The position numbers were made by a program, and so were the translations under genes. DNA of 16,224 nt, from assembly GCA_009699165.1 (NCBI GenBank), contig WLOR01000022.1, positions 1 through 16,224 of the forward strand, in the 5' to 3' direction. The notes beneath the pieces are model-generated. The model was not told where the DNA came from. It did no database searches and saw only the letters and a list, made by a program, of their open reading frames with translations. Origin of the DNA: Actinomycetota bacterium (GTDB lineage: Bacteria; Actinomycetota; Actinomycetes; Nanopelagicales; Nanopelagicaceae). Shown here in pieces: positions 1 to 8,937 of the stretch; position 1 is the first letter of the stretch, and the number at the start of each line of letters is the position of its first letter.

Positions 1-484
1 CTGCTGCCTCTGCCGCTGCAATGCGTACTTCGAGTTCAGTTATCACCTCGCGCACTACATCGCTATAGATTGCCATCGAATTCATAGCCTTTGACTGTCC
101 TCGCCAGTGCATCGCAATGTACGGTGTTTTAAGTTCGGCAGCTACCGACATCATCTCTGGATCAGCTAAGCCAGCACTCACATCGTTAATAATCTGCGCA
201 CCTGCAGCAATAGCAGCGCTGGCAGTACTAGCCCGCATAGTGTCAATGCTGATTGGAACTCCAAATCCAGCTAGCTCGCTAATCACCGGGATAACTCGTG
301 CAATTTCTTCGGCTTCACTAACACGATCTGCGCCAGGACGTGTCGATTCGCCTCCAATATCGATAATGTCTACACCCTCGGAAATCATCTCCTGCGCACG
401 TTTAACTGCAGATGCCAATGAGTTATGTTTTCCACCGTCGGCAAAAGAATCTGGTGTGACATTTAAAATTCCCATGATCTTCAT
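1..484 (-). CDS. folP: Dihydropteroate synthase, 3' end cut by window
   Basis: Partial: the first 161 residues are inside the window and the rest lies beyond base 1. The enzyme condenses dihydropterin pyrophosphate with p-aminobenzoate to make dihydropteroate in folate synthesis; it is cytosolic. Family signatures seen in order are NVTPDSFADGG at residues 8-18 (pterin/pyrophosphate loop), DIGGESTRPGA at 42-52, SIDT around 79-82, INDVSAG at 99-105 and MHWRG at 125-129. The start is taken as the ATG at 484-482, four bases after the folE stop, which puts the first beta strand (KIMGILNVT) right at the N-terminus as is usual. It is the last visible gene of the tilS-hpt-ftsH-folE-folP run and is probably translated by reinitiation after folE. 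Other folate genes such as folB or folK often follow, but that part is outside the window. Identification is secure. Confidence 0.95.
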   Translation of the reverse strand, partial: MKIMGILNVTPDSFADGGKHNSLASAVKRAQEMISEGVDIIDIGGESTRPGADRVSEAEEIARVIPVISELAGFGVPISIDTMRASTASAAIAAGAQIINDVSAGLADPEMMSVAAELKTPYIAMHWRGQSKAMNSMAIYSDVVREVITELEVRIAAAEAA

Positions 485-488
485 GGAT

Positions 489-1091
489 TTACCGATGCGT
501 TATGAGACTTATCGCTTCGGCGCGAGTAGCGGCATTAAGCAATGCGCCACGGACTGCGCTCGTCGTTGTACGGGCTTGGGACTTCTTGACTCCGCGCATG
601 GACATGCATAGATGTTCGCAGTCGATAATAACAATCACGCCGAGTGGATCCAGAATCTCAACTAATGCATCTGCGATTTGAGTAGTCAATCTCTCTTGAA
701 CCTGAGGACGCTTTGCATACACATCCACTAAACGTGCCAACTTTGAAAGTCCGGTAATTTTTCCGCGCGGGATGTAACCGATGTGGGCCACACCATGGAA
801 TGGAGTTAGGTGGTGCTCGCAATGTGAAAAAACTTCGATATCTCTAACAATAACTAGCTCTTCATGTCCGATATCAAATGTTGTGGTTAAAACATCTTCG
901 GGCGACTGCCAAAGACCACCGAAGTTTTCTTTCATGGCCCGTGCAACGCGAGCAGGGGTCTCTTTTAGGCCCTCGCGATCTGGATCTTCACCCAGGGCAA
1001 GCAAGAGTTCGCGAACCGCACGTTCGGCACGCTCTTGGTCATATGCAGCCGATGCCCGGCCATCTGTCACGGAAACTTTATTGATCGTCAC
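489..1091 (-). CDS. folE: GTP cyclohydrolase I
   Basis: Converts GTP to 7,8-dihydroneopterin triphosphate, the first step of tetrahydrofolate synthesis; it normally acts as a homodecamer. With the chosen start the protein is 200 residues, typical for the family. Visible motifs are [12 protein letters not shown] (residues 89-100; C91 and H94 fit the zinc ligands, H93 the catalytic His), [11 protein letters not shown] (158-168; C162 fits the third zinc ligand) and the substrate-contacting region [16 protein letters not shown]. The start is the GTG at 1091-1089: it is preceded by AGAAGG with a 6-base spacer and sits 14 bases inside the end of ftsH. An upstream ATG at 1136 would add 15 residues not expected in the family and overlap ftsH by 59 bases; a GTG at 1070 lacks a ribosome-binding site. 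Probably co-translated with ftsH and folP. Confidence 0.96.
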   Translation of the reverse strand: MTINKVSVTDGRASAAYDQERAERAVRELLLALGEDPDREGLKETPARVARAMKENFGGLWQSPEDVLTTTFDIGHEELVIVRDIEVFSHCEHHLTPFHGVAHIGYIPRGKITGLSKLARLVDVYAKRPQVQERLTTQIADALVEILDPLGVIVIIDCEHLCMSMRGVKKSQARTTTSAVRGALLNAATRAEAISLITHR

Positions 1092-3141
1092 TTGTGGCCT
1101 TCTTGCGACGTGTTGTCTTCTTAACAACTTCCACAACAGCTACTCGCTCTGGAACTTCAACAGGTGGTTGATCTGATGGGACGCGAGTTACCGATCCTGT
1201 CCATGCGGGTCTTGCAGTGACAGATTTAACTTTCTTAAAGATCTCAGCAATCTCATCTTTATTTATAGTCTCTTTATCAAGAAGTACTAAGACCATCTTA
1301 TCTAAAATATTGCGGTTTGCGACCAAGATGTCGAAGGCCTCTTGGTGGGCGTTCTCAATGAGTTTTCGGATTTCAGTATCGACTAATCCGGCAATGCTTT
1401 CGGAGTAGTCACGTTGATGTCCATAGTCGCGTCCCATGAATGGAGCATCACTACTTGCACCTAATTTGATTGCACCGATTGCCTCAGTCATTCCATACTG
1501 CGTAACCATGGCACGGGCCAAGGCTGTGGCCTTTTCAATATCATTTGAAGCACCGGTTGAAGGGTCATGGAAGATTAACTCTTCGGCCGCGCGTCCACCT
1601 AGTGAATACGCTAATTGGTCTAAGAGTTGATTGCGTGTAGTGGAGTAACGATCTTCATCAGGAAGGATCATCGTGTAACCAAGTGCTCGTCCGCGCGGCA
1701 TGATCGTAATCTTATGAACAGGATCTGTATGCGGAAGTGCATGTGCAACTAATGCGTGACCAGCTTCGTGATAAGCGGTAACTCGACGCTCGTCATCACT
1801 CATGATGCGAGATTTACGTTGAGGCCCTGCCATTACTCGATCAATTGCCTCATCAAGTTCGGAGTTTGAAATAACCTTTTTCTCTTCGCGGGCCGTTAAA
1901 AGCGCGGCTTCATTGAGAACATTTGCCAGATCTGCACCAGTAAAGCCCGGCGTACGGCGGGCATAGTCGATGAGTTTTACATCATCACTGATTGGCTTAT
2001 TTTTCGCATGTACCGCAAGAATTGCCTCGCGACCTTTAAGGTCTGGGCGGTCTACTGCGATCTGGCGATCGAAACGACCTGGACGTAGTAACGCTGGATC
2101 TAAAACATCTGGGCGATTAGTCGCAGCGATGAGAATAACCTTTGTGTTTTCTTCAAAGCCATCCATCTCAACAAGTAATTGATTGAGAGTTTGTTCGCGT
2201 TCATCATGTCCGCCACCCATGCCTGCGCCACGTTGACGACCAACGGCATCGATTTCATCGACAAAGACAATAGACGGTGAGTTCTCTTTTGCTTGGTTGA
2301 ATAAATCGCGCACGCGAGCAGCGCCGACACCAACAAACATTTCAACAAAATCAGATCCAGAGATTGAATAAAAAGGAACACCGGCTTCGCCAGCTACCGC
2401 ACGTGCTAGAAGCGTCTTACCGGTTCCGGGAGGACCAAAGAGCAGTACTCCTTTTGGAATCTTTGCTCCCAGTACTCCGTACTTTTCGGGATTAGCAAGA
2501 AAATCTTTTATCTCTTCAAGTTCAGCGATTGCTTCATCAGCACCTGCAACATCTTTGAAAGTCGTCTTAGGGACATCATTGTTTTGAAGTTTTGCGCGAG
2601 ACTTTCCAAACTGAAAGACCTTGTTGCCGCCTTGTGCTTGGCCCATCATCCAGAAAAATAGGAATCCGATAAGCAAGAAAGGAATTATCGAGAAGAGAAA
2701 TGAGACAAGTAGTGATTGTGTAGGAACGCGAACATTCCAACCCTCTGAAGGTGGGTTAGAGGTAAGTGCATCAACAATCGTCGGCTCTTGGCGGGCTACG
2801 TATGAAGCCTCTACCTTGCTTGCCCCTTTAATAAGAGTGCCTGGCTTTAATATAAGTCGTATCTTCTGATCTTTATCTACAACTTCGGCTGATAAAACAT
2901 TTGACTGCGAGATTGCATCTAAGGCTTGAGAAGTTTCGATCTGGGTATAACGGTTTCCGGCGGCGGTTATCTGTCCAAATAGAGAAACGGCAAGAATTGC
3001 AACCAGAATCCAGAAAAGTGGCCCTCGAAAGATTCGACTGGCGCGAGTTGCTGGCTTCTTAGGATTGGAACTTCCAGCAAAACTCTTTTTAAGTGGACTC
3101 TTGGTCACTGGCTTCTTGACTGGTTTCTTCGCTTCAGACAT
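1078..3141 (-). CDS. ftsH: ATP-dependent zinc metalloprotease FtsH
   Basis: Membrane-anchored hexameric AAA+ protease that degrades unneeded or damaged membrane proteins and some cytosolic regulators. The 687 residues show a Lys-rich cytosolic N-terminus (1-37), a membrane helix (about 41-59), a small extracytoplasmic domain, a second helix (about 142-165), Walker A GPPGTGKT (236-243), the pore-loop FVEMFVGVG (265-273), Walker B IVFVDEID (291-298), the second region of homology [20 protein letters not shown] (340-359) with arginine fingers, the zinc site HEAGH (458-462) and the third metal ligand region ASNDIEKAT (D534). The tail after about residue 640 is low-complexity and charged, ending in [10 protein letters not shown]. 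The ATG at 3141 lies 26 bases after the hpt stop with only a weak upstream AAGAAA/GAGAAA stretch. All catalytic residues are present, so it should be active. Confidence 0.98.
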   Translation of the reverse strand: MSEAKKPVKKPVTKSPLKKSFAGSSNPKKPATRASRIFRGPLFWILVAILAVSLFGQITAAGNRYTQIETSQALDAISQSNVLSAEVVDKDQKIRLILKPGTLIKGASKVEASYVARQEPTIVDALTSNPPSEGWNVRVPTQSLLVSFLFSIIPFLLIGFLFFWMMGQAQGGNKVFQFGKSRAKLQNNDVPKTTFKDVAGADEAIAELEEIKDFLANPEKYGVLGAKIPKGVLLFGPPGTGKTLLARAVAGEAGVPFYSISGSDFVEMFVGVGAARVRDLFNQAKENSPSIVFVDEIDAVGRQRGAGMGGGHDEREQTLNQLLVEMDGFEENTKVILIAATNRPDVLDPALLRPGRFDRQIAVDRPDLKGREAILAVHAKNKPISDDVKLIDYARRTPGFTGADLANVLNEAALLTAREEKKVISNSELDEAIDRVMAGPQRKSRIMSDDERRVTAYHEAGHALVAHALPHTDPVHKITIMPRGRALGYTMILPDEDRYSTTRNQLLDQLAYSLGGRAAEELIFHDPSTGASNDIEKATALARAMVTQYGMTEAIGAIKLGASSDAPFMGRDYGHQRDYSESIAGLVDTEIRKLIENAHQEAFDILVANRNILDKMVLVLLDKETINKDEIAEIFKKVKSVTARPAWTGSVTRVPSDQPPVEVPERVAVVEVVKKTTRRKKATSDDQ

Positions 3142-3167
3142 TTATATTTCTCGTTTCTTATGAAGAT

Positions 3168-3719
3168 CTATGAATACATGTGCTTAGCAAGCACAGCAAT
3201 AAATGGCAGGTTACGATATTTTTCATCAAAGTCGAGTCCATATCCGACAACAAAGTCTGTTGGAATTTCGAATCCAACGTACTTCACATCGACCTTTACC
3301 TTTGCGGCCTCTGGTTTGCGCAATATTGAAAGAATTTCAACACTACCAACTCCGCGAGATTCAAGATTGGCCTTTAGCCAAGAAAGTGTCAGACCTGAAT
3401 CAACAATATCTTCGACGATTAAAACATTTCTACCAGTGATATCGCGATCTAAATCTTTAAGAATTCGAACAACTCCACTTGATTTAGTTCCAGAGCCATA
3501 TGAAGAAACTGCCATCCAATCCATTTCTACGTGACGTTGCAAAGCTCGTGAAAGATCGGCCACTGCCATGACCGCTCCTTTGAGTACGCCAATTAAAAGT
3601 AAATCGCGTCCTTCATAATCTTTATCAACGCGCGCAGCTAACTCTTTGATCTTTGCTTGCAACTCTTCTTCGGTCACAACAACGCGTTCGATATCATTCT
3701 CAACTCTGGCTAAATCCAC
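3168..3719 (-). CDS. hpt: Hypoxanthine phosphoribosyltransferase
   Basis: Salvages hypoxanthine (and usually guanine) with PRPP to give IMP/GMP; cytosolic. With the selected start it is 183 residues, the usual size. Visible features are LIGVLKGAV at 42-50, [11 protein letters not shown] at 72-82 (flexible loop), the PRPP-binding loop [14 protein letters not shown] at 99-112 with the acidic pair E103/D104, and the C-terminal [18 protein letters not shown] at 155-172, which contacts purine in the family. The start is the GTG at 3719-3717 because AGAGGGAG lies 5 bases upstream and the protein then begins directly in the conserved region; an ATG at 3776 would add 19 poorly conserved residues and overlap tilS by 41 bases. 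It follows tilS by 16 bases. The tilS-hpt-ftsH order is a widely conserved arrangement in bacteria. Confidence 0.95.
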   Translation of the reverse strand: MDLARVENDIERVVVTEEELQAKIKELAARVDKDYEGRDLLLIGVLKGAVMAVADLSRALQRHVEMDWMAVSSYGSGTKSSGVVRILKDLDRDITGRNVLIVEDIVDSGLTLSWLKANLESRGVGSVEILSILRKPEAAKVKVDVKYVGFEIPTDFVVGYGLDFDEKYRNLPFIAVLAKHMYS

Positions 3720-3735
3720 GAAGGCTCCCTCTGGC

Positions 3736-4692
3736 TCAAGTACGTAAGAGCGAAAGTCTGCCCGAAAAACGCTCAACCTTCACACCACCGGGCAGGTGAG
3801 ATGCCCCTTGCCCGCTCCATGCCGTGATTAACGCCTCAACAGAGGCCACATGCTCGGCCGAAATTGAACCTGAGGGAGCACCTGCGGCGTAAATGGCGCT
3901 ACGGATGATTCTGCTGCGAATCGCACGTGGCAAGGCGGCCAGGTGGGCACACTCCAAATCGCTCAGATTAAGCTCTCGGATTTCACGCTCTGCCCAAGAA
4001 TCGAGGGCATCGGCATCTTGGCGTAGCAGCTGGGCACTTCGTGCAAGGGCCAGGGCGATACCAGGTCCAATTGTCTTTTCAAGTGTCGGCAGCGCCTCTG
4101 TCCGGACACGAACTCGAGCAAAGTGTGAATCAAAGTTGTGTGGATCATTCCATGCAATTAGACCAACTTCGTTGCAGAGATTTTCAGTTTGTATCCGAGT
4201 GATTGAAAGTAGTGGCCGAATATATTTTCCGTGGTGTTCAGACATGCCAGATAAGGATCGAGTTCCCGAACCACGAGCTAAGCCTAACAAAACAGTCTCT
4301 GCTTGATCATCAAGTGTGTGACCTAAAAATATCCCGGCTGCATTTAATCTTTCCCCTACCAAATCAAGTGCTTCATAACGCGCTTTGCGCGCAGAGGCTT
4401 CAACTCCTTCGGTAATTTCAACGGTGACCTTCTCAATAGTTGTTTCGATTCCTAATGACTTAAGTTGCTCAACAACTTTCATCGCTTGATTAGAAGAACC
4501 TGATTGCAATTGGTGATCTACGGTGACCGCCTGCAACTGAAGTGCTAGTTTTGGCGCTTCGCATGAAAGTGCATATGCAAGTGCGAGTGAGTCGGCACCA
4601 CCTGAAACCGCGACGAGGATTAAATCTCCGGCTTCAAATTTCTCAAGCCATGTTCGTACTGCAGTACGGATCACCGGTGCAGTTGATTTCAT
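3736..4692 (-). CDS. tilS: tRNA(Ile)-lysidine synthetase
   Basis: Modifies C34 of the CAU-anticodon tRNA-Ile to lysidine using ATP and lysine, so that AUA codons are read as Ile; essential in most bacteria. The PP-loop SGGADS is at residues 30-35, followed by [25 protein letters not shown] sequence at 123-143 and RPLL at 159-162, all family signatures; [16 protein letters not shown] at 182-197 corresponds to the conserved region that precedes the helical part. At 318 residues it is a short actinobacterial-type form with only a reduced C-terminal region compared with the longer E. coli enzyme. The ATG at 4692 is 9 bases after the stop of the NlpC/P60 gene and has no clear Shine-Dalgarno, so coupling to the upstream gene is likely. 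Confidence 0.95.
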   Translation of the reverse strand: MKSTAPVIRTAVRTWLEKFEAGDLILVAVSGGADSLALAYALSCEAPKLALQLQAVTVDHQLQSGSSNQAMKVVEQLKSLGIETTIEKVTVEITEGVEASARKARYEALDLVGERLNAAGIFLGHTLDDQAETVLLGLARGSGTRSLSGMSEHHGKYIRPLLSITRIQTENLCNEVGLIAWNDPHNFDSHFARVRVRTEALPTLEKTIGPGIALALARSAQLLRQDADALDSWAEREIRELNLSDLECAHLAALPRAIRSRIIRSAIYAAGAPSGSISAEHVASVEALITAWSGQGASHLPGGVKVERFSGRLSLLRT

Positions 4693-4701
4693 ACGCTAAG
4701 A

Positions 4702-5904
4702 CTAGACCCGACCACCAAATGGCATAAGCCCTTTAACGCTGTAGATGCTCGAGTAAATCAATCCTGTTTTCTTTGAGTTTGCTTCCCACATCATTCCATT
4801 TCCCGCATAGATTGTGATGTGGTGAATCGTTGAGATAGTGCCCTTATATGAGTAGAACAGAAGGTCACCTGGCTCAATGTCATTGAGTGAAACGTGCTTG
4901 GTATAGCCCGAATAAAGGGCAGAGTTAAGTCGATCCCAATCTGGCCAGTTAAGCCCTGCGTATCTGTATGCAGCAAAAACAAGCCCAGAGCAGTCGAATG
5001 AGTTAGGACCTTGCGTCCCCCATACATATGGCTTACGCGCCAATACTTGTTTTTTGGCATATGCAACTGCTTTCAAGCGCTGGGCTTGAGAAGTTCTAAT
5101 AGTTGATCGGCCTTTAAATCCAATATCTGGCCAAATTTTTGCTTGACCCGCGGTTTGGCCAGCTTGATTTGCTTGCGCCTCTTCTAAGAGTGCGAGCTGG
5201 CGTTGTTGTTCGAGTGTCGTGCGAACTTTACGTGCACTTAATAACTCTTTCATTAATTGATCTTGAATCTTTTGTAGCTTAGCAACTTCCTTTGCTTGCG
5301 CCGCTTTTGCATCATCGGCAATCTTCTTTGCAGCGGCAACTTTTTCAGTCGCTTTCTGCTGAGCAACTTTTGCAATATCAGCTGCCTGTTTTGCTGCACG
5401 AGCAATAACTTCGGCAGCTTTAAAACGCTCTAATGCAATTGTGTTTTTAGAGCCTAAAGTACTGAGCAAACTTAGTTGATCTACTAAATCTTGTGGGCCG
5501 TTGGCGCTAAGTAATGGTTCGATATCGGTCATGCTTCCACCCAATATGTAGGCATTCGATGCTAGTCGCCCAATTACTCGATGCGCTTCCTCAACAGCTG
5601 CTGCAGTCTCGGCTGCGTACTTCGCCGCTGCGCGCGCTGCAGCTTCGGCAACCGCCAACTCCTGTTGTGCTTTTCTATACAGCGCTGTAGCGGCATTTGC
5701 CTTTGCGGTTAAAGCTCTCAGACTTTGATTTGCTGCAGCTAACTTTGCTGCTTGCGCTTCGGCTGCTTTTTTCTTGGCCGCTTCAATCTTCTTGGCCGCT
5801 TCAATCTGAGCCAAAGTCGGTTTTGGGGTCTTTGCTAGCGCCGGCGCTGTAGTCAGCGTCAGTGCAGCAATGAGCGCAAAAGAAATCGCTCTATATTTTT
5901 TCAA
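4702..5904 (-). CDS. Secreted NlpC/P60 (C40) peptidoglycan endopeptidase with coiled coil
   Basis: Likely cleaves peptide stems of peptidoglycan outside the membrane (D-Glu to diamino acid bond in the family), aiding cell separation or wall turnover. Residues 1-24 form a Sec signal peptide ending ALA. Residues 30-245 are Ala/Lys/Gln-rich and strongly helical, a predicted coiled coil like the autoinhibitory N-terminus of actinobacterial RipA-type hydrolases. Residues 275-400 are the catalytic domain: C305 in NSFDCSGLVFAAYRYAG is the nucleophile and H362 in HHITIYAGNG the base; the third polar residue is less certain. The start is a TTG at 5904-5902, supported by GGAGG at 5916-5912 seven bases upstream and by the signal peptide beginning MKKYRAISF. 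A poor TATTCT box at 5936-5931 could be its -10. It heads the tilS-hpt-ftsH-folE-folP run. Confidence 0.9.
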   Translation of the reverse strand: MKKYRAISFALIAALTLTTAPALAKTPKPTLAQIEAAKKIEAAKKKAAEAQAAKLAAANQSLRALTAKANAATALYRKAQQELAVAEAAARAAAKYAAETAAAVEEAHRVIGRLASNAYILGGSMTDIEPLLSANGPQDLVDQLSLLSTLGSKNTIALERFKAAEVIARAAKQAADIAKVAQQKATEKVAAAKKIADDAKAAQAKEVAKLQKIQDQLMKELLSARKVRTTLEQQRQLALLEEAQANQAGQTAGQAKIWPDIGFKGRSTIRTSQAQRLKAVAYAKKQVLARKPYVWGTQGPNSFDCSGLVFAAYRYAGLNWPDWDRLNSALYSGYTKHVSLNDIEPGDLLFYSYKGTISTIHHITIYAGNGMMWEANSKKTGLIYSSIYSVKGLMPFGGRV

Positions 5905-5911
5905 ATTTAGA

Positions 5912-5916
5912 CCTCC
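5912..5916 (-). promoter_or_regulatory. Shine-Dalgarno GGAGG deciding a TTG start
   Basis: A perfect GGAGG on the minus strand, seven bases ahead of TTG at 5904-5902. No ATG is available near the start of the signal peptide, so this site is what selects the TTG start of the NlpC/P60 gene. Confidence 0.85.
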
Positions 5917-5979
5917 GAGGGAAGGCCTTAAGAATAAATGAGCAGTCTTAGAAAAGTCGGGTAATACGTGCTGGTGTCA

Positions 5980-6786
5980 TCAATTAGATACATCACGGCG
6001 TACAAATAGATAAGTGGCTATGACTGCCCCTACTGCAACGTATATTCCACCTACTAATAAGGCGTGCGAGTATTCAACTCCATTTGCCGAACCCATTGGC
6101 GCGCCACCTGATGCAATCGAGGCTAACTGCGCCCCTGGTAACCAGTTTTGTAATGAGTTCTTTACTGCAATTAAAAGGTTCTCAACGATTAGCAACCATA
6201 AAACGCCGAGAGAAATTGCGCTGATAGGCGAGCGAAGTAAAAGTCCCAACACCATTCCAATAGTCCCAAAGCCTATGACTGAGATAATAATGTTTATAAA
6301 AGCTGTAAAGAGTGCGTGACGTCCATCTGCGTTAAACCAAAGATCCGTTGAAACTTTTGCGCGTGGCGCCAAAAGTAGTGAGGCTGTAATACTCACAAAG
6401 GCTGACAAAATAATCATAATCAATGCAAATAACTTCATCGCAATGAATTTTCCAGCTAATACACGCATGCGTCCGGGTTGGCGTACCAAAATATTACGTA
6501 ATGTGCCATAGGTATATTCCTGGGCGCTCTGAGCCGCAAAGACGCAGAGCGCAATTATCCCCAAGAAGCCGCCGACACTACTAAAGCCTTGGACTCCACC
6601 AGTGGCAAGGCTCAAGACTTCGCGTCCAACCATTCGACCACGGTCTGAGTTTCCATCTGGTGAGTCAATAAGTAAGAAAAGAAGTGATGAAAAAAGTGCA
6701 CTAAAAAATGCCACAGCTCCCATCGTGCCCAGAAATAACGTTGGCCGACGTAGCTTTCTTAACTCTGCAATTGCAACATTCCACAT
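5980..6786 (-). CDS. ABC-2 type transporter permease
   Basis: Integral membrane subunit of an ABC exporter. The 268 residues contain six likely membrane helices at about 18-40, 72-93, 122-147, 165-192, 196-214 and 248-266. The cytosolic motif QEYTYGTLRNILVRQPGR at 89-106 is typical of the coupling region of ABC-2 permeases in the bacitracin/lantibiotic-exporter style. The start ATG (6786-6784) shares one base with the TAA stop of the ATPase gene (TAATG), so the two subunits are translationally coupled. The substrate cannot be read from sequence: relatives move antibiotics, lipids or proteins, and no biosynthetic gene is nearby to suggest a cargo. The gene ends 75 bases before the NlpC/P60 start and could contribute read-through into that operon. 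Confidence 0.9.
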   Translation of the reverse strand: MWNVAIAELRKLRRPTLFLGTMGAVAFFSALFSSLLFLLIDSPDGNSDRGRMVGREVLSLATGGVQGFSSVGGFLGIIALCVFAAQSAQEYTYGTLRNILVRQPGRMRVLAGKFIAMKLFALIMIILSAFVSITASLLLAPRAKVSTDLWFNADGRHALFTAFINIIISVIGFGTIGMVLGLLLRSPISAISLGVLWLLIVENLLIAVKNSLQNWLPGAQLASIASGGAPMGSANGVEYSHALLVGGIYVAVGAVIATYLFVRRDVSN

Positions 6787-7691
6787 TATTTTTCACCTGT
6801 CATTTCAAAGAATGTTTCTTCTAAATTAGGAAGTTGTGGTGTGAGCTGCGAGAGAGTTATGCCCGCCTCAAAAGCTGCACGGTTGAAATCAAGAGCCCAG
6901 TTAGCTGGACCTTCGACATGGACCGCGCCGTCTCTAATCATTGCGTGATGTCCTGCTGCTTCTGCAATACCAAGAAGTGTCACGAGCTCAGTCTCGTTAG
7001 CGCCTTTTGCAATAATGATTGGTTGTTGGTCAAGCATCAAATCTGTCATCTTGCCAGTGAAAACAACTTCACCCTTTCGCAACATCACTAAGTAGTCACT
7101 AATGAGTTCGAGCTCTGATAAAAGGTGGGAGGAGACAAATACTGATGTTCCTTCATTGGCTAGCGAGCGCAAAAGTGCACGCACCTCTTGGATACCCTCG
7201 GGATCTAAACCGTTTGTTGGTTCATCGAGCATCAATAGCTTGGGGTTAGGCAATAGCGCAGCTGCAATCCCTAATCGCTGCTTCATTCCTAATGAATATG
7301 TCTTGTACTTTGATTTTCCGCGATCCCCTAGACCCACTTGATCCAGAAGATGCTGCACGCGATCAGTTGAAAAACCGCCGAGAGATGCTAAATAGTTAAG
7401 GTTTTCTTTGCCACTCAAGGCTGGGTAGAAAGCTGGTCCTTCAATCATCGCTCCAACGCGCGGTAAGTACCGCTCGGGGTGCTCAATTGACTCGCCTAGA
7501 ATCTCACCGGTTCCGCCAGTTGGAGTAATTAGTCCAAGGAGCATGCGCATCGTCGTTGTTTTGCCGGATCCATTAGGGCCAACGAAGCCACAGATTGTGC
7601 CTAAAGGGATCTCAAAGGTTGCATGGGATACGGCAGTTCTTTCACCGTATTTCTTGCTCAAATCCGTGACAGATATCGCAGTGTTAGACAT
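6786..7691 (-). CDS. ABC transporter ATP-binding protein (BcrA/ABC-2 exporter type)
   Basis: Cytosolic ATPase that powers the adjacent ABC-2 permease. Visible elements are Walker A GPNGSGKTT (residues 38-46), the AMIEGPAFYP stretch at the Q-loop position (81-90; E replaces the usual Q, as is common in BcrA-like ATPases), signature SLGMKQRLG (133-141), Walker B LLMLDEP (152-158), D-loop GLDP and switch His H189. Residues 225-301 form a C-terminal extension typical of this exporter group. The start is the ATG at 7691-7689, giving 301 residues and starting MSNTAISVTDLSKKYG, the normal beginning of the fold; longer open frame to 7844 would run through the divergent metZ gene and has no family support. 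No Shine-Dalgarno is evident. It diverges from metZ with a 26-base gap. Confidence 0.93.
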   Translation of the reverse strand: MSNTAISVTDLSKKYGERTAVSHATFEIPLGTICGFVGPNGSGKTTTMRMLLGLITPTGGTGEILGESIEHPERYLPRVGAMIEGPAFYPALSGKENLNYLASLGGFSTDRVQHLLDQVGLGDRGKSKYKTYSLGMKQRLGIAAALLPNPKLLMLDEPTNGLDPEGIQEVRALLRSLANEGTSVFVSSHLLSELELISDYLVMLRKGEVVFTGKMTDLMLDQQPIIIAKGANETELVTLLGIAEAAGHHAMIRDGAVHVEGPANWALDFNRAAFEAGITLSQLTPQLPNLEETFFEMTGEK

Positions 7692-7717
7692 AGGGCCAAC
7701 TCTGCCACAATTAGCCA

Positions 7718-8935
7718 ATGAGTACACCATGGGGATATCGCCCAAGAAATAATCGCGACGAGCCACAATGGGATGTCCATCCACAAACACATGCAGTACG
7801 GGCTGGGTTAGCACGCTCGGGTTATGGCGAAACCTCTGAGGCACTTTATTTAAATAGTGGTTTTACTTACTCTTCGGCCGAAGAGGCATTTGATTCATTT
7901 GCCGAAGAGACCGATCACTTTTTATATAGTCGATTCCACAATCCAACGGTTGCTATGTTTGAAAAACGTTTAGCTGCTATTGAGGGTGCTGATTACTGCG
8001 TTGCAACAGGATCTGGAATGTCTGCAATGTTTTCATCACTCGCCTGTCTTGTTGAGCAAGGTGACCACGTTGTTGCATCAGCTGCAATGTTTTCATCATG
8101 CCATGTTGTCATTACAGAGTTCTTGCCAAAGTGGGGCGTTACTTTTGAATTAGTTAAAGGAAATGATCCTGCTGCATGGGCAAAGGCATTGAGTCGGCCA
8201 ACAAAGGCTGTGTTCATCGAGACTCCAAGTAATCCACTGATGGAGATTGTTAATATTCAAATGGTCAGTGATTTGGCACATCAAGTTGGTGCAACTGTAA
8301 TCGTAGATAACGTTATGGCCTCACCTGTATTACAAAAGCCTTTGCAACTTGGGGCTGATGTTGTTATGTACTCTGCAACCAAACACATCGATGGACAGGG
8401 ACGTGTTTTGGCTGGAGCAATTCTTGGATCATCGTCTTATATCCATGAAAAGTTAATGCCATTTACGCGTCATAGCGGTCCATCACTTAGTCCATTCAAT
8501 GCATGGGTACTCGTAAAATCTCTTGAAACCATGCACATGCGCGTTGAGCGGATGGTAGCTAACGCGCAAGAGATCGCCGAGTACTTAGAGGGCAGACCAG
8601 AGATTAAATCCGTTCGCTTTCCAGGACTTAAGTCTCACCCAGATCACGATTTAGCCATGCAACAGATGGCTGGTGGCGGAACCACAATAGGTATTGAGTT
8701 TGTTGGCGATCAAGCACAGGTATTTGCCTTCATGAATAAGTTGCGCATCATTGATATCTCGAACAACCTAGGTGATAGCAAGTCACTTATTACTCACCCT
8801 GCAACATCTACGCATAGACGATTAGCACCTGAAGTCCAGGCTGAAATGGGTATCACACCTTCAGTACTGCGATTATCGGTTGGACTTGAGCACTCAACGG
8901 ATTTGATTAAAGATTTAGCTCAAGCACTTAGTTGA
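7718..8935 (+). CDS. metZ: O-succinylhomoserine sulfhydrylase
   Basis: PLP enzyme of the Cys/Met gamma-family that makes homocysteine from O-succinylhomoserine and sulfide, giving direct sulfhydrylation for methionine synthesis. At 405 residues it has normal length. Seen: GYGETSEALYLNSGF (35-49), YSRFHNPT (70-77; Tyr and Arg bind PLP phosphate of the neighbouring subunit), ATGSGMSA (96-103), IVDN with D197 (pyridine nitrogen), SATKHIDGQGR with the Schiff-base K222, and NLGDSKSLITHPATSTH (350-366). The HIDGQGR sequence favours MetZ over cystathionine gamma-synthase (usually GHSD). The ATG at 7718 has no Shine-Dalgarno and only 26 bases separate it from the divergent ABC ATPase start; CACAAT lies six bases upstream, so a leaderless mRNA is possible. 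Acyl-donor specificity (succinyl or acetyl) is an inference from similarity. Confidence 0.9.
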   Translation: MSTPWGYRPRNNRDEPQWDVHPQTHAVRAGLARSGYGETSEALYLNSGFTYSSAEEAFDSFAEETDHFLYSRFHNPTVAMFEKRLAAIEGADYCVATGSGMSAMFSSLACLVEQGDHVVASAAMFSSCHVVITEFLPKWGVTFELVKGNDPAAWAKALSRPTKAVFIETPSNPLMEIVNIQMVSDLAHQVGATVIVDNVMASPVLQKPLQLGADVVMYSATKHIDGQGRVLAGAILGSSSYIHEKLMPFTRHSGPSLSPFNAWVLVKSLETMHMRVERMVANAQEIAEYLEGRPEIKSVRFPGLKSHPDHDLAMQQMAGGGTTIGIEFVGDQAQVFAFMNKLRIIDISNNLGDSKSLITHPATSTHRRLAPEVQAEMGITPSVLRLSVGLEHSTDLIKDLAQALS

Positions 8936-8937
8936 GC
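8918..8937. terminator. Inverted repeat at overlapping metZ/ctaB ends, candidate bidirectional terminator
   Basis: GCTCAA (8918-8923) and TTGAGC (8932-8937) are perfect complements around an 8-base loop. The stop of ctaB lies in the left arm and the stop of metZ in the right arm. There is no convincing T-run after the stem on the plus side, and only a mixed A/T stretch on the minus side, so terminator function is uncertain. Confidence 0.35.

Noticed and set aside
117..611. Plus-strand open frame of 164 codons
   Set aside because: It lies antisense to folP and the folE end, both with full family motifs, and its product has no recognisable features.
781..1176. Plus-strand open frame of 131 codons over folE
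   Set aside because: Antisense shadow of folE and the ftsH end; composition is Ser/Arg-rich as expected of a reverse-frame artefact.
5905..5979. Possible c-di-AMP (ydaO-type) riboswitch ahead of the NlpC/P60 gene, as found before many actinobacterial wall hydrolases
   Set aside because: The gap is only 75 bases, too short for that riboswitch, and no matching paired elements are visible.
7692..7844. Longer N-terminus for the ABC ATPase (start at 7844)
   Set aside because: It would run antisense through the start of metZ, and the usual ATPase fold begins at the ATG at 7691.
8022..8098. Exact 17-base direct repeat in metZ (8022-8038 and 8082-8098), 60 bases apart and in frame
   Set aside because: Both copies encode similar AMFSS segments at positions where the enzyme family normally has similar small/hydrophobic residues, so chance or codon preference is enough.
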